This document shows positions 55,196 through 64,000 of a stretch of 64,000 nucleotides of DNA, in pieces. The DNA comes from Merdimmobilis hominis. Lineage in GTDB: Bacteria > Bacillota > Clostridia > Oscillospirales > Ruminococcaceae. Made by a program: the position numbers and the translations under genes. The notes under the pieces are model-generated. The model did no database searches. It saw only the letters and a list, made by a program, of their open reading frames with translations, and was not told the DNA's origin. Numbering within the stretch: the stretch's first letter is position 1; every line of letters begins with the position of its first letter. The DNA is taken from contig NZ_JACJKY010000011.1 of assembly GCF_016901855.1 (NCBI RefSeq), positions 1 to 64,000 on the forward strand, given 5' to 3'.

Positions 55196-55828
55196 TCACG
55201 CCTCCAGCGCTTTCAGAGTTAATGCGGATGTATCCGCAACCTCGTCCTGCCCTTCGACAGGATAAAGCTTACCCTGCGCTTTATAGTAAGCGATCAGCGG
55301 CTCGGTCTGCGCATGATAGACGTTCAGCCGTTCCTTGACGGTATCCGGATGATCGTCTGTGCGCTGCACCGTTTTTGCGCCGCATTTATCGCAGATGCCT
55401 TCGACTTTCGTCGGTTTAAAGGCGGTGTGATAGGAAGCACCGCAGCCTTCGCAGACTCTGCGTCCCGAAAGACGTTTGGTGATCTCCTCATCACTCACTT
55501 CAATATCGATGACCTTATCAATGATGATTCCCATTTTGTCAAGTGCTTCGGCCTGCGGCACTGTCCGGGGGAAGCCGTCCAAAATGAAACCGTTTTTGCA
55601 GTCGTCTTTCGCCAGACGTTCTTTCACCATTTGGATCACAACGTCGTCGGGAACGAGCTGCCCTGCTTCAATGTACTGTTTGACTGCCATGCCAAGCTCC
55701 GTCTGATTCTTGATTGCCTCGCGAATCAGGTTGCCGGTCGAAATCGCCGGAATCGAAAGCTTGTCGCAAATAACTTCCGCCTGTGTGCCTTTACCGGCAC
55801 CAGGGGCACCTAACAAAATCAGATTCAT
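55196..55828 (-). CDS. adk: Adenylate kinase (zinc-binding form)
   Basis: The 210-residue enzyme has the P-loop GAPGAGKGTQ, the DGFPRT motif, and a long lid with four Cys (CEGC and CDKC), typical of Gram-positive adenylate kinases. It equilibrates AMP, ADP and ATP. Between secY and map. Confidence 0.97.
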   Translation of the reverse strand: MNLILLGAPGAGKGTQAEVICDKLSIPAISTGNLIREAIKNQTELGMAVKQYIEAGQLVPDDVVIQMVKERLAKDDCKNGFILDGFPRTVPQAEALDKMGIIIDKVIDIEVSDEEITKRLSGRRVCEGCGASYHTAFKPTKVEGICDKCGAKTVQRTDDHPDTVKERLNVYHAQTEPLIAYYKAQGKLYPVEGQDEVADTSALTLKALEA

Positions 55829-55855
55829 ACGCTCACCTTTCTTCTTAAAAAACTC

Positions 55856-57145
55856 TTATTCCAAGAATCCTTTGTGGTGACGCATCAGCAGCTGCGACTC
55901 GAGTTGTTTCATCGTGTCAAGCGCAACGCCTACCACGATGATGATCGAGGTACCGCCAAGCGCAACCGGAATGCTGAAGATTGCATTGAACACGATCGGG
56001 AATACTGCGATGATACCAAGGAACAACGCGCCGATCAACACAATCTTGCTGATGACTTTGCTGATAAAGGTCGATGTCGGTTTGCCCGGACGGATGCCCG
56101 GAATCGCACCGTTGTTATTTTTAATGTTGTTTGCCATTTCAATCGGATTGTACTGCATCGTAACATAGAAGAAGTTGAAGCCGATAATCAGAATGAAATA
56201 CAAAATACCGTAGAACCAATGCGACGGTGACAGCCAGTACAGAACATTGTACCAGAATCCACCCGGCGCCGGGTTTGCAAATGCGCCGATGGTGCTCGGA
56301 ATCGACAAAAGCGAAGAAGCAAAGATGATCGGCATAACACCGCTCAGGTTGACCTTAATCGGCACAAACGAGCTCTGACCGCCGTACATTTTTCTGCCTA
56401 CAACGCGTTTTGCGTACTGCACCGGAATCCGGCGCTCCGCATCGGTCATGATGATGATGAACACGATCATTGCTGCAAAAACTAACAGAATGATCGGAAC
56501 GATCACATAGTTGATTCCGCCTTCCATGAATTTGTTAATCAAAATATCAATGTTGGACGGAAGTCCTGCGAGAATACCGGCAAACAGGATAATCGAAATA
56601 CCGTTGCCAAGTCCTTTTTCTGTGATCTGGTCACCGATCCACACCACGGCACAAGCACCGGCTGTGAATACGAACATAATGACAACCATCACAAAATATT
56701 TCATACCGCCTTTTAAGTACTCCGATGCGATTGCATTCTGGCTTACCAAAAGGGTGTAATAACCGAACGACTGCAACAGGCTCATGCCAACCATCACAAA
56801 ACGAGTGATCCGGTCGAGCTTTCTGCGGCCTGCCTCGCCCTCTTTTGCAATCCGCTCCAGCGGAGGAATTGCAACCGTGAGAAGCTGAATCACGATCTGA
56901 GCGGTGATGTACGGCGAAACGGACAATGCAAAGATTGTCGCATTTGCGAACGCACCACCCGAGAAGGTGTTGAGCAGTCCGAAGAAGTTGTTGCCGTCAC
57001 CGACCAGCTCTTTGAGCGCCGATCCGCTTACAAACGGAACGATGATCGCAGAACCGAAACGGAAGATGACGAGCATCACGATTGTGAACAACAGTCGTTT
57101 TCTTAAGTCCGGGTTTTTAAATGCATTTCGGATGGTCGTAAACAC
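55856..57145 (-). CDS. secY: Protein translocase subunit SecY
   Basis: The 429-residue membrane protein has ten predicted membrane segments and SecY motifs (SPYITAQIVIQLL, GNGISIILFAGI, RRIPVQYAKRVVGRKMYGG). It is the channel of the Sec system. It begins one base after rplO. Confidence 0.97.
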   Translation of the reverse strand: MFTTIRNAFKNPDLRKRLLFTIVMLVIFRFGSAIIVPFVSGSALKELVGDGNNFFGLLNTFSGGAFANATIFALSVSPYITAQIVIQLLTVAIPPLERIAKEGEAGRRKLDRITRFVMVGMSLLQSFGYYTLLVSQNAIASEYLKGGMKYFVMVVIMFVFTAGACAVVWIGDQITEKGLGNGISIILFAGILAGLPSNIDILINKFMEGGINYVIVPIILLVFAAMIVFIIIMTDAERRIPVQYAKRVVGRKMYGGQSSFVPIKVNLSGVMPIIFASSLLSIPSTIGAFANPAPGGFWYNVLYWLSPSHWFYGILYFILIIGFNFFYVTMQYNPIEMANNIKNNNGAIPGIRPGKPTSTFISKVISKIVLIGALFLGIIAVFPIVFNAIFSIPVALGGTSIIIVVGVALDTMKQLESQLLMRHHKGFLE

Positions 57146-57146
57146 C

Positions 57147-57590
57147 TTAGATCACCTCTGCATTTCCGTGAGCTTTCTCGATTTTCTCCTTTGCAGAAGC
57201 CGAAAAAGCAGCAGCTTTTACGGTAAAGTTCTTGGTGAGTTCGCCGTTGCCGAGAACTTTCACACCGTCGCAGACTTTTTTGACGAGTCCGCAAGCTTTC
57301 AAAGCCTCAGCATCGATGACAGCGCCGTTTTCGAACTTTGCCTCAAGGTCGCCGATGTTTACGATCGCGTAGTTGGTTGCAAAAATGTTGACGAATCCTC
57401 TTTTCGGAACACGTCTCTGTAACGGCATCTGGCCGCCTTCAAATCCCGGTCTCACACCGCCGCCCGAACGAGCTTTCTGGCCTTTGTGACCTTTGCCTGC
57501 GGTTTTGCCGTTTCCGGAACCGTGACCGCGGCCAATACGTTTTGCAACGTGTGTGGAACCTGCTGCAGGTGATAACTCATGCAGTTTCAT
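57147..57590 (-). CDS. rplO: 50S ribosomal protein L15
   Basis: The 147-residue protein has the Gly-rich N-terminal extension ([24 protein letters not shown]) and the [17 protein letters not shown] block of L15. Confidence 0.97.
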   Translation of the reverse strand: MKLHELSPAAGSTHVAKRIGRGHGSGNGKTAGKGHKGQKARSGGGVRPGFEGGQMPLQRRVPKRGFVNIFATNYAIVNIGDLEAKFENGAVIDAEALKACGLVKKVCDGVKVLGNGELTKNFTVKAAAFSASAKEKIEKAHGNAEVI

Positions 57591-57608
57591 GTGCGCGCAC
57601 CTCCTTAA

Positions 57609-57788
57609 TTATTCTGTTACCTCGACGAGGTGGGAAATCTTAAAGATTTTGCCCTGTGTTGCAGCGTTTGCAGGCTGCGTTGTCACATCGCCGATTTTAC
57701 GAAGGCCCAGCGACTTTGCAGTCTCGATCTGAGCTTTTTGTCTGCCGGCGAGACTTTTGACGAGTTTAATTGTAACTGTGTTTGCCAT
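57609..57788 (-). CDS. rpmD: 50S ribosomal protein L30
   Basis: A 59-residue protein beginning MANTVTIKLVKSLAGRQKAQ and containing SLGLRKIGD, standard for bacterial L30. AGGCGG precedes the ATG. Between rpsE and rplO. Confidence 0.96.
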   Translation of the reverse strand: MANTVTIKLVKSLAGRQKAQIETAKSLGLRKIGDVTTQPANAATQGKIFKISHLVEVTE

Positions 57789-57802
57789 GAAAGTCCGCCT
57801 CC

Positions 57803-58303
57803 TTAACGATAAATTTCCGAAACAGTCTTACCGCGTTTTGCAGCGACTTCTTCAGCAGTGCGCAGATTTGCCAGTGCGTTCATAGTTGCTCTGACAACGT
57901 TGCACGGATTGTTCGAACGCAGCGATTTGGTACGGATATCGGTGATACCAGCTGCCTCTACAACGGCACGAACCTGGCCGCCGGCAATAACGCCTGTGCC
58001 TTCCGGAGCCGGTTTCAGCAGAACTCTGCCTGCGCCGAATGCGCCGATGATCTCGTGCGGAATCGAAGTTCCTTTGAGAGAAACTTTGATCAGATTTTTC
58101 TTTGCGTCTTCGATGCCTTTTCTGATAGCATCCGGAACCTCGCCCGATTTGCCCATGCCGAAACCAACAATGCCGTTTCCGTCACCAACAACGACAAGCG
58201 CTGCAAATTTGAAAATACGGCCGCCTTTTACGGTTTTAGAAACACGGTTGATCGAAACAACGTTCTCTTTCAAGTCCAGTGTTGTTGCATCAATTTTAGC
58301 CAA
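57803..58303 (-). CDS. rpsE: 30S ribosomal protein S5
   Basis: The 166-residue protein has the S5 N-terminal double-stranded RNA-binding domain ([27 protein letters not shown]) and the C-terminal domain with [18 protein letters not shown]. Confidence 0.97.
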   Translation of the reverse strand: MAKIDATTLDLKENVVSINRVSKTVKGGRIFKFAALVVVGDGNGIVGFGMGKSGEVPDAIRKGIEDAKKNLIKVSLKGTSIPHEIIGAFGAGRVLLKPAPEGTGVIAGGQVRAVVEAAGITDIRTKSLRSNNPCNVVRATMNALANLRTAEEVAAKRGKTVSEIYR

Positions 58304-58320
58304 ACGAATAACCTCCTCGT

Positions 58321-58680
58321 TTAAAACTTGAGGCCGCTCTCGCGAGCACCATCAGCCAATTCTTTTACACGACCGTGATACAGATAACCGCCTCTGTCGA
58401 ATACGACAACTTCGATATTTTTCTCAGCCGCAGCTTTTGCGATTGCCTGACCGACTTTGCGTGCAGCCTCTTTGTTGCTGCCGTTTCCGTCGAATCCTTT
58501 GTCCATTGTGGACGCAGATGCCAGTGTCACACCATTTACGTCATCAATCAGCTGTGCGTAAATGTGCTTGTTCGAGCGAAATACGTTCAGGCGTGGACGC
58601 TGTGCAGTACCCGAGATTTTCGCACGGACTCTGCGGTGTCTTTTGAGCCGCTGCTCATTGCTGTTAAAGCTTTTCACCAT
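58321..58680 (-). CDS. rplR: 50S ribosomal protein L18
   Basis: The 119-residue 5S rRNA-binding protein has [28 protein letters not shown] and the [21 protein letters not shown] end. Confidence 0.97.
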   Translation of the reverse strand: MVKSFNSNEQRLKRHRRVRAKISGTAQRPRLNVFRSNKHIYAQLIDDVNGVTLASASTMDKGFDGNGSNKEAARKVGQAIAKAAAEKNIEVVVFDRGGYLYHGRVKELADGARESGLKF

Positions 58681-58699
58681 AGCTTCTTCACTCCTTTAA

Positions 58700-59248
58700 T
58701 TATTTCTTCGAGCCTTTACCGGCTTTACCCTCTTTACGCTGGACATACTCACCAACGTAGCGAATGCCCTTGCCTTTGTACGGCTCCGGCGGACGTTTCT
58801 CGCGGATGACTGCTGCAAACTGGCCAACTGCCTGTTTGTCTGCGCCGCTTACCACGATTTTGTTCGGTGCCGGAACTTCGATTGTGATGCCGTCTGTTTC
58901 CGGCATGATGACCTGGTGCGAATAACCCAGGTTCATGACAAGGTCTTTGCCCTGTTTTGCAGCACGGTAGCCGACGCCCTGGATCTCAAGCTCTTTTGTG
59001 AAGCCTTTTGTGACGCCTTCGACCATGTTGTTGACCAGTGTTCTGGTCAAGCCGTGCAGGGACTTGTGCATTTTATTCTCACTCGGACGGGAAACTTTCA
59101 AAACATTTCCCTCGAGTTCCACGATCATATCTTTGTGGAGCTGTCTTGTGAGCGTTCCCTTAGGACCTTTCACTGTGATAACGTTGCCGTCGATTTTTAC
59201 GTCAACGCCGGAGGGAACATCAATTTCTTTTCTGCCAATACGAGACAT
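58700..59248 (-). CDS. rplF: 50S ribosomal protein L6
   Basis: The 182-residue protein starts [15 protein letters not shown] and has two L6 repeats, the second with [20 protein letters not shown]. Confidence 0.97.
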   Translation of the reverse strand: MSRIGRKEIDVPSGVDVKIDGNVITVKGPKGTLTRQLHKDMIVELEGNVLKVSRPSENKMHKSLHGLTRTLVNNMVEGVTKGFTKELEIQGVGYRAAKQGKDLVMNLGYSHQVIMPETDGITIEVPAPNKIVVSGADKQAVGQFAAVIREKRPPEPYKGKGIRYVGEYVQRKEGKAGKGSKK

Positions 59249-59263
59249 TCCTTAATACCCTCC

Positions 59264-59662
59264 TTACCAAACGAACGCGAGCACTTCGCCGCCAACGTTC
59301 TCCTGTCTAGCTTTTCTGTCTGTCATAACACCTTTCGACGTGGAAACGATCGCGATTCCAAGTCCTTTCATCACTTTCGGCATCTCTTCGCTGCCGGAGT
59401 AGATGCGCAGGCCCGGTTTGGACACTCTGCGCAGACCGCTGATGACCGGTGTTTTATTTTCACCGTATTTGAGTGTAATACGGATAATACCCTGTTTTCC
59501 ATCATCAATCACCTGAAAGCTCTTGATGTAGCCTTCATCGACCAGGATCTGAGCGATGGATTTTTTCATGTTGGATGCAGGAACATCGACCGTGTCGTGT
59601 TTTGCTGTGTTCGCGTTTCTGATGCGTGTCAGCAAATCTGCAATACTATCGGTGATTTGCAT
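59264..59662 (-). CDS. rpsH: 30S ribosomal protein S8
   Basis: The 132-residue protein starts with [16 protein letters not shown] and has the [26 protein letters not shown] end. S8 can repress spc-operon translation in E. coli. Confidence 0.97.
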   Translation of the reverse strand: MQITDSIADLLTRIRNANTAKHDTVDVPASNMKKSIAQILVDEGYIKSFQVIDDGKQGIIRITLKYGENKTPVISGLRRVSKPGLRIYSGSEEMPKVMKGLGIAIVSTSKGVMTDRKARQENVGGEVLAFVW

Positions 59663-59686
59663 ACCGTCAACCTCCTTTGCTCTCGT

Positions 59687-59872
59687 TTACCAGCTGGCTT
59701 TTTTCACACCCGGGATCTGACCTTTGTAAGCAAGCTCTCTGAAGCAGATACGGCAGATACCGTATTTGCGCAGATAAGCGTGCGGTCTTCCACAGATTTT
59801 GCATCTGTTGTAGGCGCGGGTGGAAAACTTAGGCGTTCTCTGCTGTTTGTTAACCATAGATTTTTTTGCCAT
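59687..59872 (-). CDS. rpsZ: 30S ribosomal protein S14, zinc type
   Basis: The 61-residue protein is the short S14 with CKIC and CRIC zinc pairs and the [14 protein letters not shown] block. Between rplE and rpsH. Confidence 0.97.
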   Translation of the reverse strand: MAKKSMVNKQQRTPKFSTRAYNRCKICGRPHAYLRKYGICRICFRELAYKGQIPGVKKASW

Positions 59873-59889
59873 GATATGTTTCCTCCCTC

Positions 59890-60429
59890 TTATTTCTCAA
59901 ACGGTGCGCCCATCAGGGTCAAAAGCTCGCGAGCTTCCTCGTCTGTTTTTGCTGTTGTGATGAACGAAATATCCATACCGCGGATTTTGTCGATTTTATC
60001 GTAATCGATTTCCGGGAAGATGAGCTGCTCTTTGACACCCACGGAATAGTTGCCGCGGCCGTCAAACGAGTTCGGATTGATTCCTCTGAAGTCGCGGACA
60101 CGCGGGAGCGCAACATTGAAGAAACGATCCAGGAATTCATACATTCTGTCGCCGCGCAGTGTTACTTTTGCGCCGACGTTCATGCCTTCACGAAGTTTGA
60201 AGTTTGCGATGGATTTCTTCGCTTTTGTGATAACCGGTTTCTGACCGGTGATTTTCGAAAGGTCGGAAAGGATCGCATCCATCATTTTCGAGTTGCTGCC
60301 TGCTTCACCGCAAGCAACGTTCACGACGATTTTATTAAGCTTCGGGATCTGCATGACACTTTTATAACCGAACTTTTTCATCAAAGCCGGGGCTACGTCT
60401 TTTACATAGTAATCTTTGAGTCTTGCCAC
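59890..60429 (-). CDS. rplE: 50S ribosomal protein L5
   Basis: The 179-residue 5S rRNA-binding protein has [34 protein letters not shown] and [17 protein letters not shown]. Confidence 0.97.
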   Translation of the reverse strand: MARLKDYYVKDVAPALMKKFGYKSVMQIPKLNKIVVNVACGEAGSNSKMMDAILSDLSKITGQKPVITKAKKSIANFKLREGMNVGAKVTLRGDRMYEFLDRFFNVALPRVRDFRGINPNSFDGRGNYSVGVKEQLIFPEIDYDKIDKIRGMDISFITTAKTDEEARELLTLMGAPFEK

Positions 60430-60443
60430 GAAATGCTTCCTCC

Positions 60444-60788
60444 TTACTTAATTTCTTCGCCGCATTTTCTGCAGACGCGGACTTTTTTGTCGCCGTCCAT
60501 TTTCACACCGGTGCGAACCGGTTTTTTGCATTTTGCGCAGTATACTGCCACTTTGCAAGCATAGATCGGGGCTTCTGCTTTCACGATGCCGCCGGTCTCA
60601 CCCATTCTTCTGGGTTTGACATGTTTGGACACAACGTTGATACCCTCAACGATGACTTTGCCCTCTTTCGGGCTGACTTCGAGGACTTTTGCAGTTTTGC
60701 GGTTGCCTTTGTCGTCGAATTTGTCGGAATATTTACCGGTCATCAGGCATACGGTGTCGCCTTTTTTTACGTGCAGTTTCGTATTCAT
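60444..60788 (-). CDS. rplX: 50S ribosomal protein L24 with C-terminal zinc ribbon
   Basis: The 114-residue protein has the KOW motif ([17 protein letters not shown]) and [13 protein letters not shown]. It ends with CAKC and CRKC pairs that look like a zinc ribbon, seen in some but not all L24 proteins. Confidence 0.96.
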   Translation of the reverse strand: MNTKLHVKKGDTVCLMTGKYSDKFDDKGNRKTAKVLEVSPKEGKVIVEGINVVSKHVKPRRMGETGGIVKAEAPIYACKVAVYCAKCKKPVRTGVKMDGDKKVRVCRKCGEEIK

Positions 60789-60802
60789 AACCTATGACCT
60801 CC

Positions 60803-61171
60803 TTACAGCACTTCCGGTGCGAGGGAGAGAATCTTCATGTAGTCTTTGTCACGAAGCTCTCTTGCAACCGGCCCAAAGATACGAGTGCCTCTGGGGTTTT
60901 TGTCTTCTCTGATAATAACAGCAGCGTTCTCGTCGAAACGGATATAGGAGCCGTCTTCACGGCGCAGGCCTTTTGCCGAACGAACAATAACTGCTTTCAC
61001 GACGTCGCCTTTTTTCACCGTGCCGCCCGGAGCAGCTTTTTTAACGGATGCGACAACGACATCGCCAATGTTAGCATACCTTTTTCTGGAACCGCCCAAC
61101 ACACGAATGCACATCAGTTCTTTTGCGCCGGTGTTGTCAGCGACCTTCAGGTAAGTTTGCATCTGGATCAC
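60803..61171 (-). CDS. rplN: 50S ribosomal protein L14
   Basis: The 122-residue protein starts [27 protein letters not shown] and ends with [23 protein letters not shown], standard L14. Confidence 0.97.
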   Translation of the reverse strand: MIQMQTYLKVADNTGAKELMCIRVLGGSRKRYANIGDVVVASVKKAAPGGTVKKGDVVKAVIVRSAKGLRREDGSYIRFDENAAVIIREDKNPRGTRIFGPVARELRDKDYMKILSLAPEVL

Positions 61172-61205
61172 AGTGCGTTCCTCCTTTTAAGGTTAAAAGC
61201 GCAAA

Positions 61206-61463
61206 TTATTTCGCTTTCTCAATGATCTCGACCACACGCCAATTTTTGTCTTTGGAGAGCGGACGGGTTTCCATAATCATAACACGATCGCCGACGCCGC
61301 AGGAATTTGTTTCGTCATGCGCTTTCAGTCTGATTGTGCGTTTGATGATTTTTTTGTAGAGCGGGTGTTTCACGTTGTCTGCGATGGAGACCACACAGGT
61401 TTTATCCATTTTGTCGCTTACGACGATACCAACTCTTGTTTTTCTGAGGTTTCTTTCGCTCAT
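61206..61463 (-). CDS. rpsQ: 30S ribosomal protein S17
   Basis: The 85-residue protein has [20 protein letters not shown] and the [20 protein letters not shown] end. Confidence 0.97.
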   Translation of the reverse strand: MSERNLRKTRVGIVVSDKMDKTCVVSIADNVKHPLYKKIIKRTIRLKAHDETNSCGVGDRVMIMETRPLSKDKNWRVVEIIEKAK

Positions 61464-61485
61464 AGCTTATATGATCCTCCTTCCG

Positions 61486-61686
61486 TTACTGCTCGCTCTT
61501 TAATTCGTTCGCACGAATAACGGTTTTCACACGAGCAATATCCCGTTTCACTGCTGCGATGCGCATCGGGTTATCGAGCTGATTCACAGCGAGCTGAAAG
61601 CGGAGGTTGAAAAGCTCAGATTTGAGCGATGCCAGCTTCTCGTTCAGTTCTGCCGGCGAAAGTTCACGGATTTCATTCGCTTTCAT
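61486..61686 (-). CDS. rpmC: 50S ribosomal protein L29
   Basis: The 66-residue helical protein has [23 protein letters not shown] and [10 protein letters not shown]. Its start overlaps the rplP stop by one base. Confidence 0.97.
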   Translation of the reverse strand: MKANEIRELSPAELNEKLASLKSELFNLRFQLAVNQLDNPMRIAAVKRDIARVKTVIRANELKSEQ

Positions 61687-62111
61687 TATTGCTCACCACC
61701 TGTCATTTCCTTCGTTACAAACTTGCATTTGATCGGGAGCTTGTGCATAGCAAGACGCATAGCCTCTCTTGCGAGCTCCTCGGATACGCCGCCGATTTCG
61801 AACATTACTCTGCCCGGTTTAACAACGGCTACCCAGTATTCCGGAGAACCTTTACCTTTACCCATTCGAGTTTCAGCCGGTTTCTCAGTGATCGGTTTAT
61901 CCGGGAAAATTTTGATCCAAACCTGACCGCCACGTTTGATGTAACGGGTCATTGCGATACGAGCTGCCTCGATCTGGTTGGAAGTGATCCATGCCGGCTC
62001 AAGAGCCTGCAGGCCAAAATCACCGTGGGAAACAAAGTTGCCGCGGGTTGCTTTACCTGTCATACGGCCTCTCTGCTGACGACGGAATTTTACGCGTTTT
62101 GGTAACAGCAT
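61686..62111 (-). CDS. rplP: 50S ribosomal protein L16
   Basis: The 141-residue protein has [23 protein letters not shown] and [16 protein letters not shown]. It overlaps rpsC and rpmC by one base each. Confidence 0.97.
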   Translation of the reverse strand: MLLPKRVKFRRQQRGRMTGKATRGNFVSHGDFGLQALEPAWITSNQIEAARIAMTRYIKRGGQVWIKIFPDKPITEKPAETRMGKGKGSPEYWVAVVKPGRVMFEIGGVSEELAREAMRLAMHKLPIKCKFVTKEMTGGEQ

Positions 62112-62836
62112 TATTTGTTTCCTCCTTCCTCACGGGGTCTTCTCGGTCTGCGGTTGTCGCGTCTTCTTTCTCTCTCTTCCGGCAGTTTCGGAGCAGTTTT
62201 GAGCTGTCCTTTCAAAACTTCGCCTTTGTAGATGAAGACTTTGACGCCCAGACGGCCATAGGTGGTGTCTGCTTCTGCAAAGCCATAGTCGATGTCAGCG
62301 CGCAGGGTGTGCAGCGGAATGGTACCTTCGTGGTAAACCTCTGCACGTGCGATCTCTGCACCGCCCAAACGGCCTGCACAGCGGATTTTAATACCTTTTG
62401 CGCCCAAACGCATGGTGCGCTGAATTGCCTGTTTCATCGCTCTTCTGAACGAGATACGGCGCTCGAGCTGTGCGCAAACGCTCTCAGCAACGAGCTGTGC
62501 CGACAGATCCGGCTGTTTTACCTCAACAATATTGACGATGACCGGTTTGTTGAGCATTGCTTCGAGTGTTGCACGAAGCTTCTCGATCTCTGCGCCGCCT
62601 TTGCCGATAACCAGACCCGGTTTTGCGCAGTGGATGTGAATGCGGACTCTTGCTGCGTCACGCTCGATCTCGATGTTCGGAACGCCTGCTGCAAACAATG
62701 TCTTTTTCAGATATTCACGAATTTTGTAATCTTCAACCAGTGTATCGCCGAAAGTGCTCTTATTTGCAAACCAGCGGGAATCCCAGTCTTTGATAACGCC
62801 CACTCTAAGTCCATGTGGGTTTACTTTCTGTCCCAT
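62111..62836 (-). CDS. rpsC: 30S ribosomal protein S3
   Basis: The 241-residue protein has [24 protein letters not shown], the KH domain with [15 protein letters not shown], and a basic Arg-rich tail. Confidence 0.97.
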   Translation of the reverse strand: MGQKVNPHGLRVGVIKDWDSRWFANKSTFGDTLVEDYKIREYLKKTLFAAGVPNIEIERDAARVRIHIHCAKPGLVIGKGGAEIEKLRATLEAMLNKPVIVNIVEVKQPDLSAQLVAESVCAQLERRISFRRAMKQAIQRTMRLGAKGIKIRCAGRLGGAEIARAEVYHEGTIPLHTLRADIDYGFAEADTTYGRLGVKVFIYKGEVLKGQLKTAPKLPEERERRRDNRRPRRPREEGGNK

Positions 62837-62853
62837 AGTTTACCTCCTTCAGC

Positions 62854-63189
62854 TTATTCCTTTTCCTTTAAGACGAGGGTGATGTGCGATGTTCTTTTCA
62901 GAACGCGGAACGCACGGCCCTGCGCTCTCGGTCTGATCCGTTTGAGGATCGGGCCCGGGCATACGAAACATTCAGACACAAACAAATCCTCTTTGTTCAT
63001 GTTGTGATTGTTCTCTGCGTTGGCGATAGCCGATTTTAAAAGCTTTTCAAGACACTCGCTTGCAGCCTTCGGTGTGTGTTTCAGGATCGCCATAGCTTTA
63101 TCGACCGGCTGGTTACGGATCAGATCGAGCACGATCTGAACCTTGCGGGGAGCTATGCGAACATATCTAAGATAAGCTCTTGCTTCCAT
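62854..63189 (-). CDS. rplV: 50S ribosomal protein L22
   Basis: The 111-residue protein has [17 protein letters not shown] and the [24 protein letters not shown] end. Confidence 0.97.
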   Translation of the reverse strand: MEARAYLRYVRIAPRKVQIVLDLIRNQPVDKAMAILKHTPKAASECLEKLLKSAIANAENNHNMNKEDLFVSECFVCPGPILKRIRPRAQGRAFRVLKRTSHITLVLKEKE

Positions 63190-63212
63190 GTGTTATAATC
63201 CTCCTTCCGGTC

Positions 63213-63494
63213 TTACTTTCCGTTATTCGATGTTTTCGAACCGGCGTGTCCTTTAAAGGTTCTGGTCGGTGCAAACTCGCCGAGTTTGTGGCCTACCATA
63301 TCCTCCGTAACATAAACCGGAACATGTTTGCGGCCGTCGTGAACCGCGAATGTATGACCAACGAAATCCGGGAAAATCGTGGAGGAACGGCTCCATGTTT
63401 TGAGTACGCGTTTTTCGCCGGTTTTGTTCATCTCAACTACTCTTTTTAAAAGGACCGGCTGTACGTAAGGTCCTTTTTTAACGCTTCTGCCCAC
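63213..63494 (-). CDS. rpsS: 30S ribosomal protein S19
   Basis: The 93-residue protein has [39 protein letters not shown] and [16 protein letters not shown]. Confidence 0.97.
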   Translation of the reverse strand: MGRSVKKGPYVQPVLLKRVVEMNKTGEKRVLKTWSRSSTIFPDFVGHTFAVHDGRKHVPVYVTEDMVGHKLGEFAPTRTFKGHAGSKTSNNGK

Positions 63495-63513
63495 AGTTTT
63501 TGCCTCCTTTCAA

Positions 63514-64000
63514 TTACTTGTCGTTTCTGCGTTTCACAATGAATTTATTGGAGGGGTGGTGTTTCTTGCGGGTCTTGTAGCCCAGTGTCGGTTTGCCCCA
63601 CGGGGTAACCGGGCCCGGACGACCGATCGGGGATTTACCCTCACCACCACCGTGCGGGTGATCGCACGGGTTCATGACAGAACCACGGACGGTCGGACGC
63701 CAGCCCATGTGACGTTTTCTGCCGGCTTTACCGATCGAAACGTTCTCATGGTCAACGTTGCCAACCTGGCCGATGGATGCCATGCATCTTGCGGATACAT
63801 TGCGGAGCTCGCCGGACGGAAGACGAACGAGTGCGTAGCCGTTCTCTTTTGCCATCAGCTGAGCCATGTTGCCTGCCGAGCGAACCAGCTGAGCGCCTTT
63901 GCCCGGATACAGCTCGATGTTGTGGATGACGGTACCAACCGGAATTGCAGACAGCGGAAGTGCGTTGCCCGGTTTGATATCAGCATCTTCGCCAGCGCGA
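63514..64000 (-). CDS. rplB: 50S ribosomal protein L2 (partial, 5' end off the window)
   Basis: The frame is open from the right edge (64000) to the stop at 63514, giving the last 161 residues of L2. It includes [49 protein letters not shown] and the basic [13 protein letters not shown] end. The ATG at 63867 is internal and not the start. Confidence 0.97.
   Translation of the reverse strand, partial: RAGEDADIKPGNALPLSAIPVGTVIHNIELYPGKGAQLVRSAGNMAQLMAKENGYALVRLPSGELRNVSARCMASIGQVGNVDHENVSIGKAGRKRHMGWRPTVRGSVMNPCDHPHGGGEGKSPIGRPGPVTPWGKPTLGYKTRKKHHPSNKFIVKRRNDK

Noticed and set aside
61991-63007. 338-codon plus-strand frame across rpsC and rplV
   Set aside because: Antisense to ribosomal protein genes; composition typical of reverse-strand translation.
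50764-64000. Overlaps of one to eight bases between ribosomal cluster genes as possible frameshifts
   Set aside because: They are ordinary operon overlaps (rplP/rpmC, rpsC/rplP, KOW/infA) with all proteins full length.

Overview
This 64 kb window looks like chromosome from a spore-forming, anaerobic low-to-mid GC Firmicute, most likely a Clostridia gut commensal of the Oscillospiraceae/Ruminococcaceae type. The evidence is the clostridial order of the S10-spc-alpha ribosomal cluster (with the KOW RNA-binding gene between map and infA), an endospore set (spore cortex-lytic enzyme SleB, dipicolinate synthase DpaA/DpaB), an [FeFe]-hydrogenase-like sensor, type II fatty-acid genes with bacterial accABCD, and host-glycan genes (GH125 alpha-mannosidase, Cys-type sulfatase, NagA, ROK kinase, ManA). 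Genus assignment is inference. I found no rRNA, tRNA, CRISPR array, insertion sequence or phage gene.

Layout. 0-4 kb: sleB with a small membrane protein, a GH125 mannosidase, and a PrsA-like lipoprotein with an acidic insert. 3.9-8.8 kb (minus strand): one apparent operon of RlmA-type methyltransferase, thioredoxin-fold [2Fe-2S] protein, sensory-type (group C) [FeFe]-hydrogenase with PAS domain, SpoIIE/PP2C phosphatase, and a CoaX-like protein whose pantothenate-kinase motifs have decayed. I regard this as the most interesting system here. 9-12.6 kb: an ABC-F ATPase with a degenerate second nucleotide site, then htpG behind a CIRCE operator. 12.6-14.3 kb: an AT-rich islet with a secreted metzincin protease and a membrane-anchored partner. 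14.3-22.6 kb: rarA, an esterase, glyA, pth, mfd. 22.7-27.5 kb: manA, ROK glucokinase, sulfatase, nagA. 27.5-29.9 kb: nadC and nadB behind a perfect palindrome. 30.2-35.5 kb: ddl, murI, ywiB-like, argS and a homocysteine methyltransferase-like gene in one operon. 35.6-38.6 kb: a MATE exporter and dpaAB with a candidate sigma-K promoter. 38.6-47.2 kb: fatty-acid synthesis (fabH-fabG-fabF-accB-fabZ-accC-accD-accA-acpP on the minus strand, fabD divergent on the plus strand). 47-50.7 kb: DUF4434 protein, Cys-rich protein, cupin, zinc-ribbon membrane protein, M29 aminopeptidase. 50.7-64 kb: ribosomal protein, secY, adk, map, infA and rpoA cluster, running off the right edge inside rplB.

Promoters are readable in many gaps. 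Most have a TTGnnn -35, a spacer of exactly 17 bp and a TAnnnT -10, and several carry an extended -10 (TGG). Strong intrinsic terminators separate nearly all units, which makes the operon boundaries fairly secure. Several genes use TTG or GTG starts (rlmA-like, mfd, accD, fabH, infA, probably nadB).
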